In this document: positions 10,501 to 17,469 of the stretch, in pieces
Numbering within the stretch: position 1 is the stretch's first letter
Layout of the letters: each line of letters begins with the position of its first letter
Assembly (NCBI GenBank): GCA_902803695.1
Contig: CADCQX010000417.1
Location: forward strand, 1 to 40,931
Direction of reading: 5' to 3'
DNA length: 40,931 nucleotides
Source of the DNA: Oscillospiraceae bacterium
GTDB taxonomy: Bacteria; Bacillota; Clostridia; Saccharofermentanales; Saccharofermentanaceae
The notes under the pieces: model-generated
Databases searched by the model: none
What the model was told of the DNA's origin: nothing
The model's input: only the letters and a program-made list of their open reading frames with translations
Program-made: the position numbers and the translations under genes

Positions 10501-11119
10501 TGCAGTCGGATTTATCGGAAGTAAGGAATTTAAGGACAGGAATACCGGCGATTCCGAGTTCCTCGACATACTTTATAGGACATTCTTCAACCGTGAGCCT
10601 GATGACGGCGGTAAGAACTACTGGCTGGGAGAACTTAAGAACGGCAAGACCCGTGATGAAGTCGCTATGGGCTTTATCGATTCACAGGAGTGGGCTGACA
10701 CATGTGCGAGCTACGGCATCAAGTCGGGCGGTTCGTTCAAATCCAAAGTTACCATTGCTCCGACAGATCTTACTTTGAGATTCGTTGAGCGCATGTATAC
10801 GACGGCTCTCGGAAGAGACTACGATACGGAAGGAAGAGACTTCTGGGCTAAGCCTCTCGCTAACTTCGAGATGACCGGTGAGCAGGTCGGTGTCAACTTC
10901 TTCAACAGTGCCGAGTTCAAGGGCTTCGGCTTAAGCGACGACGAGTTCCTGGAGAGGCTCTATCTGACATTTATGGACAGACCTTCGGATGAAGGCGGTA
11001 AGAATTTCTGGCTGCAGTTCCTCAAGGACGGACATACCAGGGAAGAGGTCGTTCTGGGCTTTACCAGAAGTGCCGAATTCGTCGAGAAATGTATCGAGGC
11101 AAGGATCATCCCGTACTGA
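4535..11119 (+). CDS. Giant secreted CAP protein with 21 Ig-like repeats and C-terminal DUF4214 pair
   Basis: The start is ATG 4535 with GGAGGGGG 5 bases upstream; longer in-frame starts (4463, 4481) lie upstream of or across the promoter. The protein has 2194 residues. In order: a signal peptide; a CAP domain with both conserved His residues (GHTRPNG at 4850-4870, GHRR from 5024); a Big_2-like segment (about 5290-5515); 21 tandem repeats of about 75 residues (about 5527-10245) with core YTG, dG, tDY, Y-x-N-N, G-A/E and G-x-GNY-G; a Pro/Thr linker (about 10246-10370); and two DUF4214 units. The repeats resemble MBG/YDG-type Ig-fold stalk domains common in clostridial surface proteins; the family name is my best guess. 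The role is probably a long stalk projecting the N-terminal CAP domain. It has its own promoter and sits directly upstream of the glycan operon. Confidence 0.9.
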   Translation: MGRRLISPRYLVLVLTTALLLGFYSADIKAAATLTCTVTGLYDQVQARACYQLIRNWRNNGGDTRWYWNDDDTTKTYVTNLKDIKYSYNLEQIAMQRAIEYTVANGHTRPNGKSFSDFTYGGTQSYGECLFRGTAGYYDAQDVFEYWQEEFDIYGNPIYSGGQGHRRCMLNPDYNLIGLACVTVNGYDYWALEMGLECDTGSVGTSVSPYVGSLTKSFDINLDKVSLEAVLSINDYSNEHVMTCYLDTPSYDLPGVIVGVKKKNQIASNGAPLNSSQYELTWTSGNNSIAKIENGKLVPVKDGSVTISCVAKVAGDITSNVATFTAKIEKRSITTATVVDIADKTYTGSEILPEPTVKMGSVTLVKDTDYHLTYSENVDVGENATVIIKGKGKYKDQITASFKIVPRDLSETTANDIAAVVFDNEYHQPSIILTYNGIVLGSGDYSKSSSLFKDVGDYQITLEGKGNFCGSKTVDFSITPRDIANCTAEEIEDQTYTGEAITPYVDVYDGEDILDESSYDVSYSANIVPSEVTVTITGKGNYTGTLTTTFNILRKDISTVDIDYETEFTYSEGDQISPNVLLFFNGNALRENVDYELVYPENINVGEGQIIVRGIGFFCEEKLLTFDIVPKDMSGFTCEPIDPVTYTGSELEPEIVINGTKETLEKDKDYDVEFEDNIDKGTATATITGKGNYTGTLTCTFEIVEKDIAVCGSYPVEDQVYVNAQIKPEVTVTDGETILVEDTDYTLEYGENINAGSGSVTVKGMGNYTGELVISFNILSRSIENAVIPEIADVTYNGEQHAPSVTITDGEMILLENTDYEITYGENTESGEGTVVIKGIGNYYSEVTVTFNIQPKNINDTSISDIDSQIITGQPIEPAVTILDGSKVLEKGTDYEIIYENNSELGTATVIIEGTGNYSGSVEKTFQICAKDLSNLTVDPVPAQKYTEGEPVCPEIVIRNGEYILVKGEDYEVTYDQNNAIGTATATVNGIGDYAGEIVIEFTIAKDTVYDLTVENIDPIVYSGLELTPDPVVSDGELILTRDTDYELTYSQNTNAGTAKILLKGINDYAGEMELTFEIVPVDIEDLTVSGIADETGYTGESRTIAPVFTFGSYELQIGTDYLITYEDNIDAGTASYTISGIGNFTGSINGTFEITSMSIDALTFEEIESQVYTGSALEPSVVIKNGEIILDPETDYEIICEDAVDAGTHQVTVNGTGNYSGTKTLDFVISAKDISDLEASEIADVTYTGSEIKPEPVIKYGELTLAAEDYDLTYSENVNAGTASVLIEGKGNYSGSMTLGFTITPADISDFDVTGLSEKTYTGMPLMCEIEVSKDGLVLDPSADYSVSYKNNTDAGTAEVTITGSGNYTGSIDKTFNITAMSIEGMTVEAIPDVTYTGSPVTPDVVIKDGEKELNSETDITVSCSDNINVGEASVIIEGAGNYCGFLNSTFNIVPKDGSALTVEPVEDVVYTGEALEPSVVIKDGEVTLSEDQYDLTYSNNIAKGEGSILITYKGNYTGTENATFNIVSKTVDGLTINDIPDAEYTGSPIYPTVTVYDGEAVVSADDYKIYFSSNTNAGDATIRIEGQNNYSGSKNFTFKINAKDISGFELSGITSEMTFTGSEITQNVVVSDGNTDLGASDYDVSYSNNINAGEAKVTVEGKGNYKGKIEAAFTIMQKDFGSVSVDSIPDQAYTGSYISPEIVVKDGDRTLVEGTDYKVSFSDNKAIGEGVITVTGLGNYDGMKTVTFNIVKKKVSALNISSISSQTYTGKAITPKVTVKNGTVTLKEGTDYTISYSNNVNAGTATVTINGKGNYSGSKSVSFTISKKSVSGFTVSSVSAQEYTGKAITPKPTVKDGSKTLKEGTDYKLSYKNNTNSGTATITITGAGNYSGTKDVTFTIKAKPTPAPTAKPTVTSTPKPTVTPTPTANPTPTVAPTPTEAPKDAKSDIRGFVERLYNCVLGRASEPGGIDYWTDELYEFKQTGAQVAVGFIGSKEFKDRNTGDSEFLDILYRTFFNREPDDGGKNYWLGELKNGKTRDEVAMGFIDSQEWADTCASYGIKSGGSFKSKVTIAPTDLTLRFVERMYTTALGRDYDTEGRDFWAKPLANFEMTGEQVGVNFFNSAEFKGFGLSDDEFLERLYLTFMDRPSDEGGKNFWLQFLKDGHTREEVVLGFTRSAEFVEKCIEARIIPY
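5527..10245 (+). repeat. 21 tandem ~225-bp coding repeats
   Basis: These in-frame repeats encode about 75 residues each, divergent at DNA level but regular in length: 21 units over about 4.72 kb. Units 2 and 4 are the most degenerate, lacking the YTG start and having altered GNY sites. Units 20 and 21, next to the linker, are close to consensus, Lys-rich and most like each other, which suggests recent duplication or homogenisation at that end. Confidence 0.85.
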
Positions 11120-11141
11120 TCGTAAGAAGACAATGATTTAA

Positions 11142-11158
11142 TTGTGCTTAAAGCACAA
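11142..11158. repeat. Perfect palindrome upstream of the glycan operon
   Basis: TTGTGCTT-A-AAGCACAA is an 8-bp perfect inverted repeat with a single central base. It lies 23 bases after the giant gene's stop and about 50 bases upstream of the glycan-operon -10. No T-tract follows, so an operator is as likely as a weak terminator. Confidence 0.5.
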
Positions 11159-11208
11159 CAATACAGGTCTTGGAGCGCTTGTCATTGGTGTATCTAATCT
11201 TTTCAGTA

Positions 11209-11217
11209 TGCTATAAT
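11209..11217 (+). promoter_or_regulatory. Extended -10 promoter of the glycan operon
   Basis: TGcTATAAT is an extended -10 with no convincing -35 at normal spacing. It lies 40 bases upstream of the gmd start, whose ribosome binding site AAGGAG is at 11244-11249. It is the only good promoter I see for the run of genes up to 21696. Confidence 0.65.
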
Positions 11218-11257
11218 AAGATGTTTAACTGATTAATAACTCGAAGGAGTACTTATA

Positions 11258-12283
11258 ATGAAAAGAGCATTGATAACAGGTATTACCGGTCAGGACGGTT
11301 CCTATTTGGCTGAACTTCTCTTGGAGAAGGGCTACGAGGTCTACGGTATCGTAAGACGTAAGAGCGTTGCAGATTACGGTAACTCAAACCACTTGGTAGG
11401 AAAAGTCACATTCATCTATGCGGATATGACAGATCCGATCTCCCTTATATCGGCAATGAGGATCTCACAGGCAGACGAAGTATATAACCTCGCTGCACAG
11501 TCATTTGTAGCAACATCATGGGAGCAGCCGATCGCTACAGCTAATATCGATGCAGTCGGTGTTACAAATATGCTCGAAGCAATAAGGACAGTTAAGCCTG
11601 AAGCTAAATTCTATCAGGCATCCACATCCGAGATGTTCGGTCTCGTTCAGGCTGTTCCTCAGTGCGAGACAACTCCTTTCTATCCGAGATCACCATACGG
11701 CGTAGCTAAGCTCTACGGCCACTGGATCACAAAGAACTACAGAGAGAGCTACGGAATGTTTGCTTGTTCCGGTATCCTCTTTAACCACGAGTCTGAAAGA
11801 CGCGGAATCGAATTCGTTACAAGAAAGATCACCAATACAGCTGCTAAGATCAGTCTCGGCCTCGAAGATCACCTCGAACTCGGCAACTTGAGTTCCAAGC
11901 GTGACTGGGGTCATTCCAAGGATTATGTAAGAGCTATGTGGCTCATGCTCCAGCATGACACACCTGACGATTACGTAGTAGCAACGAACGAGACCAGAAC
12001 AGTCCGTGAATTCTGCGAGATCGCATTCAAGGAACTCGGCATCGAGCTGGAGTTCAAGGGTGAGGGCGTTGACGAGATCGGTGTCGACAAGAAGACAGGA
12101 AAGATACTCGTTAAGGTTAACCCTAAGTTCTTCCGTCCTGCAGAAGTCGATCTTCTCATCGGTAACCCTGAGAAGGCAGAGACAGTTCTCGGCTGGAAGC
12201 GCGAGATAGATTTTGCAGAACTTGTTAAGCGCATGGTCAGAAACGATCTCGAGATCGTAAAGAAGGAAAACGGACTTAATTGA
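11258..12283 (+). CDS. gmd: GDP-mannose 4,6-dehydratase
   Basis: This cytoplasmic short-chain dehydrogenase family enzyme converts GDP-D-mannose to GDP-4-keto-6-deoxy-D-mannose. The 341-residue protein begins with the Rossmann motif G8-I-T-G-Q-D-G14. It has the Gmd hallmark S-T-S-E-M-F-G (residues 122-128, with catalytic-type Thr and Glu), the YxxxK pair Y147/K151 in RSPYGVAK, and the NHES-E-RRG segment typical of Gmd. It is slightly shorter than many Gmd proteins (about 345-375). It is first in the glycan operon; the next gene's ATG overlaps its stop by one base (TGATG), so the two are probably translationally coupled. Substrate is likely supplied by the mannose-1-phosphate guanylyltransferase encoded at 23558-24640. 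Confidence 0.93.
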   Translation: MKRALITGITGQDGSYLAELLLEKGYEVYGIVRRKSVADYGNSNHLVGKVTFIYADMTDPISLISAMRISQADEVYNLAAQSFVATSWEQPIATANIDAVGVTNMLEAIRTVKPEAKFYQASTSEMFGLVQAVPQCETTPFYPRSPYGVAKLYGHWITKNYRESYGMFACSGILFNHESERRGIEFVTRKITNTAAKISLGLEDHLELGNLSSKRDWGHSKDYVRAMWLMLQHDTPDDYVVATNETRTVREFCEIAFKELGIELEFKGEGVDEIGVDKKTGKILVKVNPKFFRPAEVDLLIGNPEKAETVLGWKREIDFAELVKRMVRNDLEIVKKENGLN

Positions 12284-13203
12284 TGAGAACACTTGTTGTA
12301 GGTGCGAACGGCTTTGCCGGAACATACTTAAGACGTGAACTCGAAGATAACGGTTACGAAGTCTTCGGCGTTGATGTTGTATCCAATAATGACAAAGTCA
12401 GGGTCGTGGACATGCTCGATCCTAAGAAGGCAGATGATCTTATCGCGGAGATAAAGCCCGATATCATCTTCAATCTGGCAGGTCAGGCAGCCCCGAGCAT
12501 CTCGTGGGACAGGGTCCTTCTCACCATGCACCTCAATATCGATATCTCCGTAAATATCCTTGAAGCTGTTCGCAAGAACTGCCCTTCGTGCCGCGTCATC
12601 CTGATCGGTTCAGCCAACCAGTATGACGGCAGCAAGGCAGTGGACGGGGTCATCACCGAAGAGACTCCTCTGAACTGCACATCACCATATGACGTATCGA
12701 AAAATGCCCAGGAGGATCTTGTCTTCCTTATGGCTCGAAAATACGATCTCGACGTCATCATGACGAGATCTTTCAACCACATCGGCCCGGGTCAGAAAAC
12801 AGGATTCGTCGTTACGGATTACTGTAAAAGGATCGTTGATCTTGAAAACGGTCTGATCGATACATTCACATTCGGAAATCTTGATTCCTGGCGCGACTTT
12901 TCGGACGCCAGAGATGTTGTTAGAGCCTACAGGCTCCTCGCCGAAAAAGGCGAAAAGAACGAGATCTATAATGTGGGCTCCGGCAAGAGCTTTTATATCA
13001 GAGATCTCATCGGAAACCTCATCGATTTAAGCGAGAAAGCCAAGGCAAAGGTTACTTTGCCGCCGCGTCTTGATGATGACAAACTGGTTCATGTAAGAGC
13101 CGATATCACTAAGCTTCAGAAGGCGACCGGCTTTGAGGCGCAGTATGATGTTTTCGAGACCATAAAAGACGTATTGGAAGACTACAGGAAGGGTAACGGC
13201 TGA
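12283..13203 (+). CDS. rmd: NAD(P)-dependent GDP-4-keto-6-deoxymannose reductase (Rmd-like)
   Basis: This is a 306-residue SDR-family sugar-nucleotide enzyme. The start is ATG 12283, overlapping the gmd stop; a TTG three bases earlier is possible. It has the Rossmann motif G7-A-N-G-F-A-G13, an active-site-like segment GSANQYDG (about 109-116), and Y136-x-x-x-K140 in TSPYDVSK. Length and the pairing with Gmd fit Rmd, which reduces GDP-4-keto-6-deoxy-D-mannose to GDP-D-rhamnose. A GDP-fucose synthase (Fcl) is the main alternative, but the typical Fcl active-site surroundings are not seen. Another epimerase or reductase making GDP-6-deoxy-talose cannot be excluded. The stop overlaps the ATG of the exporter permease (TGATG). 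The SDR call is certain; the exact product stereochemistry is an inference. Confidence 0.78.
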   Translation: MRTLVVGANGFAGTYLRRELEDNGYEVFGVDVVSNNDKVRVVDMLDPKKADDLIAEIKPDIIFNLAGQAAPSISWDRVLLTMHLNIDISVNILEAVRKNCPSCRVILIGSANQYDGSKAVDGVITEETPLNCTSPYDVSKNAQEDLVFLMARKYDLDVIMTRSFNHIGPGQKTGFVVTDYCKRIVDLENGLIDTFTFGNLDSWRDFSDARDVVRAYRLLAEKGEKNEIYNVGSGKSFYIRDLIGNLIDLSEKAKAKVTLPPRLDDDKLVHVRADITKLQKATGFEAQYDVFETIKDVLEDYRKGNG

Positions 13204-13985
13204 TGCTAAAGGAGATCTGGGATTACAGACAGATGATCATAAGCCTCGTCCGTAAGGACCTGAGGGGTCGCTACAAAGGTTCCGTTCTGGGATTTTTGTG
13301 GACTTTTGTGAACCCTTTGTTCCAGATACTCATCTACTCCTTCGTATTTGCATACATCCTTCCTACGGACCAGCCGAAGTACTACCTGTTCCTTACGGTT
13401 GCGCTCATTCCGTGGATCTTTTTCCAGGCTTCCGTCACGGGCGGATCGACTTCCGTATTGTCACAAAAAGACCTCGTCAAAAAGATCTATTTCCCACGTG
13501 AGGTCCTTCCGATCTCATACGTTACCAGCTGTTTTGTGAACATGCTCCTTTGCTTTATCGTTGTTATGGCGATCGTCATCGTATCAAGGACGAGCCTTAA
13601 CCCGCTGGGACTTTTGTGCCTGCCGATCATCATGATCGTCGAGTACGTTTTGGCGCTGGGAATTGCCATGATCACCTCGGCAATAACAGTCTATTTCAGA
13701 GATTTTGAGCACATCCTGGGCATCGTCAGCATGGCATGGATGTACCTCACACCTGTTGTTTATCCGCAGGAAAGATATATGAAACTTCCGGGTAAGATCC
13801 GCTTCATCATCGAGCATCTGAACCCTATGACATCGGTCATCAGCGGCTACAGAACGATACTTTATGACGGCGGGATCCCTGATCTTTCAACACTGCTCGA
13901 AGCATTCCTTCTCGGGGCATTCTTCCTCGTGATCGGTTTTGTGATCTTCGGCAGACTTAAGAAGCACTTCGCGGAGGAACTTTGA
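13203..13985 (+). CDS. wzm: Polysaccharide ABC exporter permease (Wzm/TagG type)
   Basis: This 260-residue ABC-2 family membrane protein should form the channel that moves a finished lipid-linked polysaccharide across the cytoplasmic membrane. The N-terminus carries the family pattern of a basic amphipathic stretch (LVRKDLRGRYKGSVLGFLW) just before the first membrane segment. About six hydrophobic segments follow, with the TPVVYP-like turn and the SVISGYR segment before the last helices. Length matches Wzm and TagG. It is coupled to the reductase gene by a one-base overlap and lies one base before the ATPase gene. The Gmd/Rmd neighbourhood favours an O-antigen or S-layer-glycan type exporter over teichoic acid export. 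Confidence 0.9.
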   Translation: MLKEIWDYRQMIISLVRKDLRGRYKGSVLGFLWTFVNPLFQILIYSFVFAYILPTDQPKYYLFLTVALIPWIFFQASVTGGSTSVLSQKDLVKKIYFPREVLPISYVTSCFVNMLLCFIVVMAIVIVSRTSLNPLGLLCLPIIMIVEYVLALGIAMITSAITVYFRDFEHILGIVSMAWMYLTPVVYPQERYMKLPGKIRFIIEHLNPMTSVISGYRTILYDGGIPDLSTLLEAFLLGAFFLVIGFVIFGRLKKHFAEEL

Positions 13986-13986
13986 T

Positions 13987-15225
13987 ATGGCAGAGAACTC
14001 CATCGTAGTAAAGAACGTAACAAAGCAATTCAAGGTCTACTTTGACAAGGGCCAGAGCTTCAAGGAGAGGATCATCTTCAGAGGCAGGAACAGGCATGAG
14101 GACAGAGTAGTCTTAAACGATATATCTCTCACCATCGATAAGGGCCAGGCAGTGGGCCTCGTTGGCCACAACGGCTGCGGCAAATCCACGCTCCTGAAGC
14201 TCATGACGAGGATACTTTATCCGGACAAGGGCACCATCGACGTCAAGGGCCGCGTCTCCAGTTTGATCGAGCTGGGCGCAGGTTTCCACCCTGACATGAG
14301 CGGCAGAGAGAACATCTATACGAACGCATCCATCTTCGGCCTCTCGAAAAAGGAGATCGACAGCCGTCTGGACGATATTATCGCATTCTCCGAACTGGAG
14401 GAATTCATCGATAACCCGGTAAGGACATACTCCTCCGGTATGTACATGCGTCTGGCATTCTCGGTTGCCATCAACGTTGATGCCGACGTCCTTCTTATCG
14501 ACGAGATCCTGGCAGTAGGCGACGCCAACTTCCAGGCAAAGTGCTTCGCCAAACTCAAGGAGATCAAGGCGAAGGGCACAACCATCGTCATCGTCTCACA
14601 CTCCCTGGATCAGATCGAGGCTTTTTGCGACAGGACTATCTGGATCAACGAAGGTAAGATCGTAGCAGACGGCATCCCGCGTGACGTTCATATGGAATAC
14701 ATGGACTTCATGGGCCAGCGCCGTAACGATCAGAAGCAGAAGGAAAAGGCCAAGGAGAAGGAGAAAGAGAAGGAAGACGACAAGAAGCGCTGGGGTAACG
14801 GCGATGCCCAGATAACCGACGTTAAGGTCCTCGATGAAGACGGAAACGAGAAAGACGTTTTCCACGTGGGTTCCAAGATGAGGATCCGCGTAACCTATAA
14901 AGTGAACAAGAAAGTCGAGGATGCCGTCTTCGGAATCGGTATCTTCAGAAATGACGGAGTCTACTGCTACGGCACCAACACCAGGATCGACAGGATCGAC
15001 CGCTTTGACATCGAGGAAGACGGCGTTCTGGAGATCGAGATGCCGTCCTGCGACCTGCTGCCGGGAACGTACTTGGCGGACCTGGCGATCGAGTGCGACA
15101 GGGGCGTTCCGGTAGACTACTACAAAGAAGCGTTCGTTTTCGAGACAGACTCGAAAAGGGGCGACAGCGGCATAACAAGGATCGATCAGATCTGGCACAT
15201 GCCTGAAAACATCAAGAAGCAGTAA
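13987..15225 (+). CDS. wzt: Polysaccharide ABC exporter ATPase with C-terminal Wzt-like glycan-binding domain
   Basis: The 412-residue protein has an ABC domain at residues 1-230: Walker A GHNGCGKST (60-68), signature YSSGMYMRL (about 148), Walker B VLLIDE (about 169-174), and the D-loop region LAVGD. A highly charged Lys/Glu linker (about 250-268) leads to a beta-rich C-terminal domain of about 140 residues (DVFHVGSKMRIRV, GIGIFRNDGVYCYG, LPGTYLADLAIE). This resembles the carbohydrate-binding domain of Wzt proteins, which recognises the modified non-reducing end of the finished chain before export. TagH teichoic-acid ATPases usually have a different C-terminus, so a cap-recognising exporter is favoured. 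That fits the methyltransferase encoded two genes downstream. Confidence 0.9.
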   Translation: MAENSIVVKNVTKQFKVYFDKGQSFKERIIFRGRNRHEDRVVLNDISLTIDKGQAVGLVGHNGCGKSTLLKLMTRILYPDKGTIDVKGRVSSLIELGAGFHPDMSGRENIYTNASIFGLSKKEIDSRLDDIIAFSELEEFIDNPVRTYSSGMYMRLAFSVAINVDADVLLIDEILAVGDANFQAKCFAKLKEIKAKGTTIVIVSHSLDQIEAFCDRTIWINEGKIVADGIPRDVHMEYMDFMGQRRNDQKQKEKAKEKEKEKEDDKKRWGNGDAQITDVKVLDEDGNEKDVFHVGSKMRIRVTYKVNKKVEDAVFGIGIFRNDGVYCYGTNTRIDRIDRFDIEEDGVLEIEMPSCDLLPGTYLADLAIECDRGVPVDYYKEAFVFETDSKRGDSGITRIDQIWHMPENIKKQ

Positions 15226-15239
15226 GAAAGGGGAAAAGA

Positions 15240-16295
15240 ATGAAGATAGCATTGCTCACAACTCAGATCCCTTTTGTCAGAGGCGGCGCAGAGATGCACG
15301 TCAATAACCTTCGTAAGGCTCTCGAAGAGCACGGACACGAAGTCGAGATCATAAACATCCCTTTCAACGACAATCCCATCGGAAGAGTCGAAGATCATAT
15401 AGTCGCCATGCGACTTCTTAACTTAAGCGAGTCCTGGGCGGGCAAGATCGATCTGGCGATCGGCATGAAATTCCCCGCTTATCTGATCCCGCATCCCAAC
15501 AAGGTAATGTGGATCCTGCATCAGCACAGGCAGGCTTATGACTTGTTCGATACAGAGTTTTCGAACATAAAAAGTGATGCCGAAGGCCTTCGCGTCAAGG
15601 ACATCATCACCAATGCGGACGTAAAGTACATTTCCGAGGCCAAGCACGTCTTCGCCAATTCCGGAAACGTCGCCGCACGCCTCAAGAGGCACTGCGGCCT
15701 TGACTCCACACCGCTTTACCACCCATGTCCTGACATGGACAAATTCTACTGCGCGGAATCCGAGGACTACCTCCTGATGCCGAGCAGGATCAATGCCACC
15801 AAGAGACAGTTCCTTGCTCTTCGCTCCCTCTCGAAAACAAAATCCGGCGTCAAACTCTACATCGTCGGCACAGCCGATACCGATTCGGTCAGAGACGAGC
15901 TTCTCAAGAACATCGAAGAGTACGGTCTCAAGGACAGAGTAAGATATTTCGATTACGTATCACAGGAAGAGAAGATAAACCTCTACGCCAACTGCCGCGG
16001 CGTAGTCTTCATCCCGAAGGACGAGGACTACGGCTACATCACGCTCGAGGCCATGGCTTCCAGTAAGCCGGTCATCACCGCCAAGGACAGCGGAGGACCT
16101 CTCGAATTTGTAGAAGACGGAATAAACGGTTATGTCTGTGAGCCTGAATCCGATTCCATCGGCGAAGCAATGGACAAGCTGGGTGAGAACAAAGACGGTG
16201 CAGTCAGTATGGGAGCCGCAGGAAAGAAAAAGATCGAGGACATGAATATTTCATGGGACCACGTAGTAAAGGAGCTTCTAAAGTATGCAGACTAA
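15240..16295 (+). CDS. GT4-family glycosyltransferase
   Basis: The 351-residue protein has a GT-B layout. The N-terminal half starts MKIALLTTQIPFVRGGAEMH, the usual GGAE acceptor-side loop of GT4 enzymes. The C-terminal half has the nucleotide-sugar E-x7-E motif in EDYGYITLE, followed by AMASSKPVI and a Gly-rich loop (SGGPLEFV). It probably adds a GDP-linked sugar (D-rhamnose or mannose) to the growing chain at the cytoplasmic membrane face. Donor and linkage cannot be read from sequence. The start has AGGGG 8 to 9 bases upstream. Its 3' end overlaps the methyltransferase start by 11 bases. Confidence 0.9.
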   Translation: MKIALLTTQIPFVRGGAEMHVNNLRKALEEHGHEVEIINIPFNDNPIGRVEDHIVAMRLLNLSESWAGKIDLAIGMKFPAYLIPHPNKVMWILHQHRQAYDLFDTEFSNIKSDAEGLRVKDIITNADVKYISEAKHVFANSGNVAARLKRHCGLDSTPLYHPCPDMDKFYCAESEDYLLMPSRINATKRQFLALRSLSKTKSGVKLYIVGTADTDSVRDELLKNIEEYGLKDRVRYFDYVSQEEKINLYANCRGVVFIPKDEDYGYITLEAMASSKPVITAKDSGGPLEFVEDGINGYVCEPESDSIGEAMDKLGENKDGAVSMGAAGKKKIEDMNISWDHVVKELLKYAD

Positions 16296-17460
16296 AGAAA
16301 AAGTATCTCAGATCATAGATGAGATCGAAGATAAGAACGTAGCAGTTCAGAGCCTCGTTAACGAGACCGGTGATCAGGGCAAGGACAAGCAGTTGTTCGA
16401 TGACCTGGTACTCGGCAAGAATGCCGTAACAGGCGAAGATTCCAACCTCCGTGTCGAGCTCGGCGAAGCCAACGCCCACATCGATACAACTTTGCAGCGC
16501 CAGTTCGGAGGCAACAAGTTCACAGCAGGCATCAAGAAAGTGATCTGGAAGATCCTGGCAAAGCCTATCCGCCCGATGTTCCAGGAGCAGAACCTGATGA
16601 ACCATCATCTCGTTGCATCCCTTAACGAACTCAACAGGATGAGAGGCGAGCACGAAGTCGAGATCAACCATCTCCGCGAAGCCATCGTCAAGCTCAACTC
16701 ACAGAACGACTACCTCTCCAACAAGGTTCAGTCCCTCCAGAAGGTAGTGGACGAATTCGATATCCCTCACGACGGCGGTCTCTCCGACTTCGAGTACGAG
16801 GAGTTCGAGAACCACTTCAGAGGCCCGATGGAAGAGATCAAAGAGCGTCTCAAGATGTACGTTCCTTACTTCAAGGACGCCGACGCACCTATCTTCGAGA
16901 TCGGCAGCGGCCGTGGCGAGTTCCTCGAGCTCATGAAGGAGAACAACATCAACGCCAGCGGTATCGATATCTTCAGACCTTTCGTCAATAAGTGTCTTCG
17001 AAAAGGCCTTGACGTTCAGTACGGCGACGGCATCTCGTTTATCAAGCACTTTACCAGCGATTCGTTAAGCGGCGTTTTCGCTGCACAGGTCGTGGAGCAC
17101 ATCTCCAACTCCGACATCATCGAGCTCTACCGCGAGTCCTTCAGAGTCCTGAAGAAGGGCGGCTACTGCATTTTCGAGACACCGAATCCGTGCTGTGTAT
17201 CAATGTTTACGGGTGCTTTCTATATCGATCCTTCCCACAGGAAGCCGATCCATCCGCTCTATCTGGAATACGTCGCAAGACTTGCAGGCTTTACTGAAGT
17301 CGAGATCGTATTTACCGAAGGTTCAAGGACCACAGAGAGCCTTCCTACAATAAAGACAACATCCGTCGACAACATCGACGAAGTAAACGAAGCGATCAGC
17401 AAGCTCTCCGAGAAGATCTACGGAAGCCAGGATTACGCTATCGTAGCAAGAAAGATGTAA
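16285..17460 (+). CDS. SAM-dependent methyltransferase with N-terminal membrane-motif/coiled-coil module
   Basis: The 391-residue protein has a class I methyltransferase domain at about residues 175-390: motif I IFEIGSGRGE (203-212), acidic D228 in GIDIF, QVVEHI (about 270), and FETPNP (about 298). Before it lie an acidic N-terminus (IIDEI ... GKDKQ, 1-36), a basic-hydrophobic stretch (about 83-100) with P97-x3-E-Q-N103-x2-N106, and a coiled coil (about 112-157). Two small proteins encoded downstream share this N-terminal module. The likely role is methylating the non-reducing end of the glycan to stop elongation and mark it for the Wzt-like C-terminal domain, as WbdD does in E. coli O9a. WbdD also has a kinase domain, absent here, and its coiled coil is on the other side of the enzyme. 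Methylation of an internal sugar is the alternative. Confidence 0.85.
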   Translation: MQTKEKVSQIIDEIEDKNVAVQSLVNETGDQGKDKQLFDDLVLGKNAVTGEDSNLRVELGEANAHIDTTLQRQFGGNKFTAGIKKVIWKILAKPIRPMFQEQNLMNHHLVASLNELNRMRGEHEVEINHLREAIVKLNSQNDYLSNKVQSLQKVVDEFDIPHDGGLSDFEYEEFENHFRGPMEEIKERLKMYVPYFKDADAPIFEIGSGRGEFLELMKENNINASGIDIFRPFVNKCLRKGLDVQYGDGISFIKHFTSDSLSGVFAAQVVEHISNSDIIELYRESFRVLKKGGYCIFETPNPCCVSMFTGAFYIDPSHRKPIHPLYLEYVARLAGFTEVEIVFTEGSRTTESLPTIKTTSVDNIDEVNEAISKLSEKIYGSQDYAIVARKM

Positions 17461-17469
17461 GAGGTCTTC

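Noticed and set aside
13203..15225. Teichoic-acid exporter TagGH
   Set aside because: The permease could fit, but the ATPase has a Wzt-like C-terminal glycan-binding-type domain, and the operon holds Gmd/Rmd and GT4 genes with no teichoic-acid polymerase or glycerol/ribitol enzymes.
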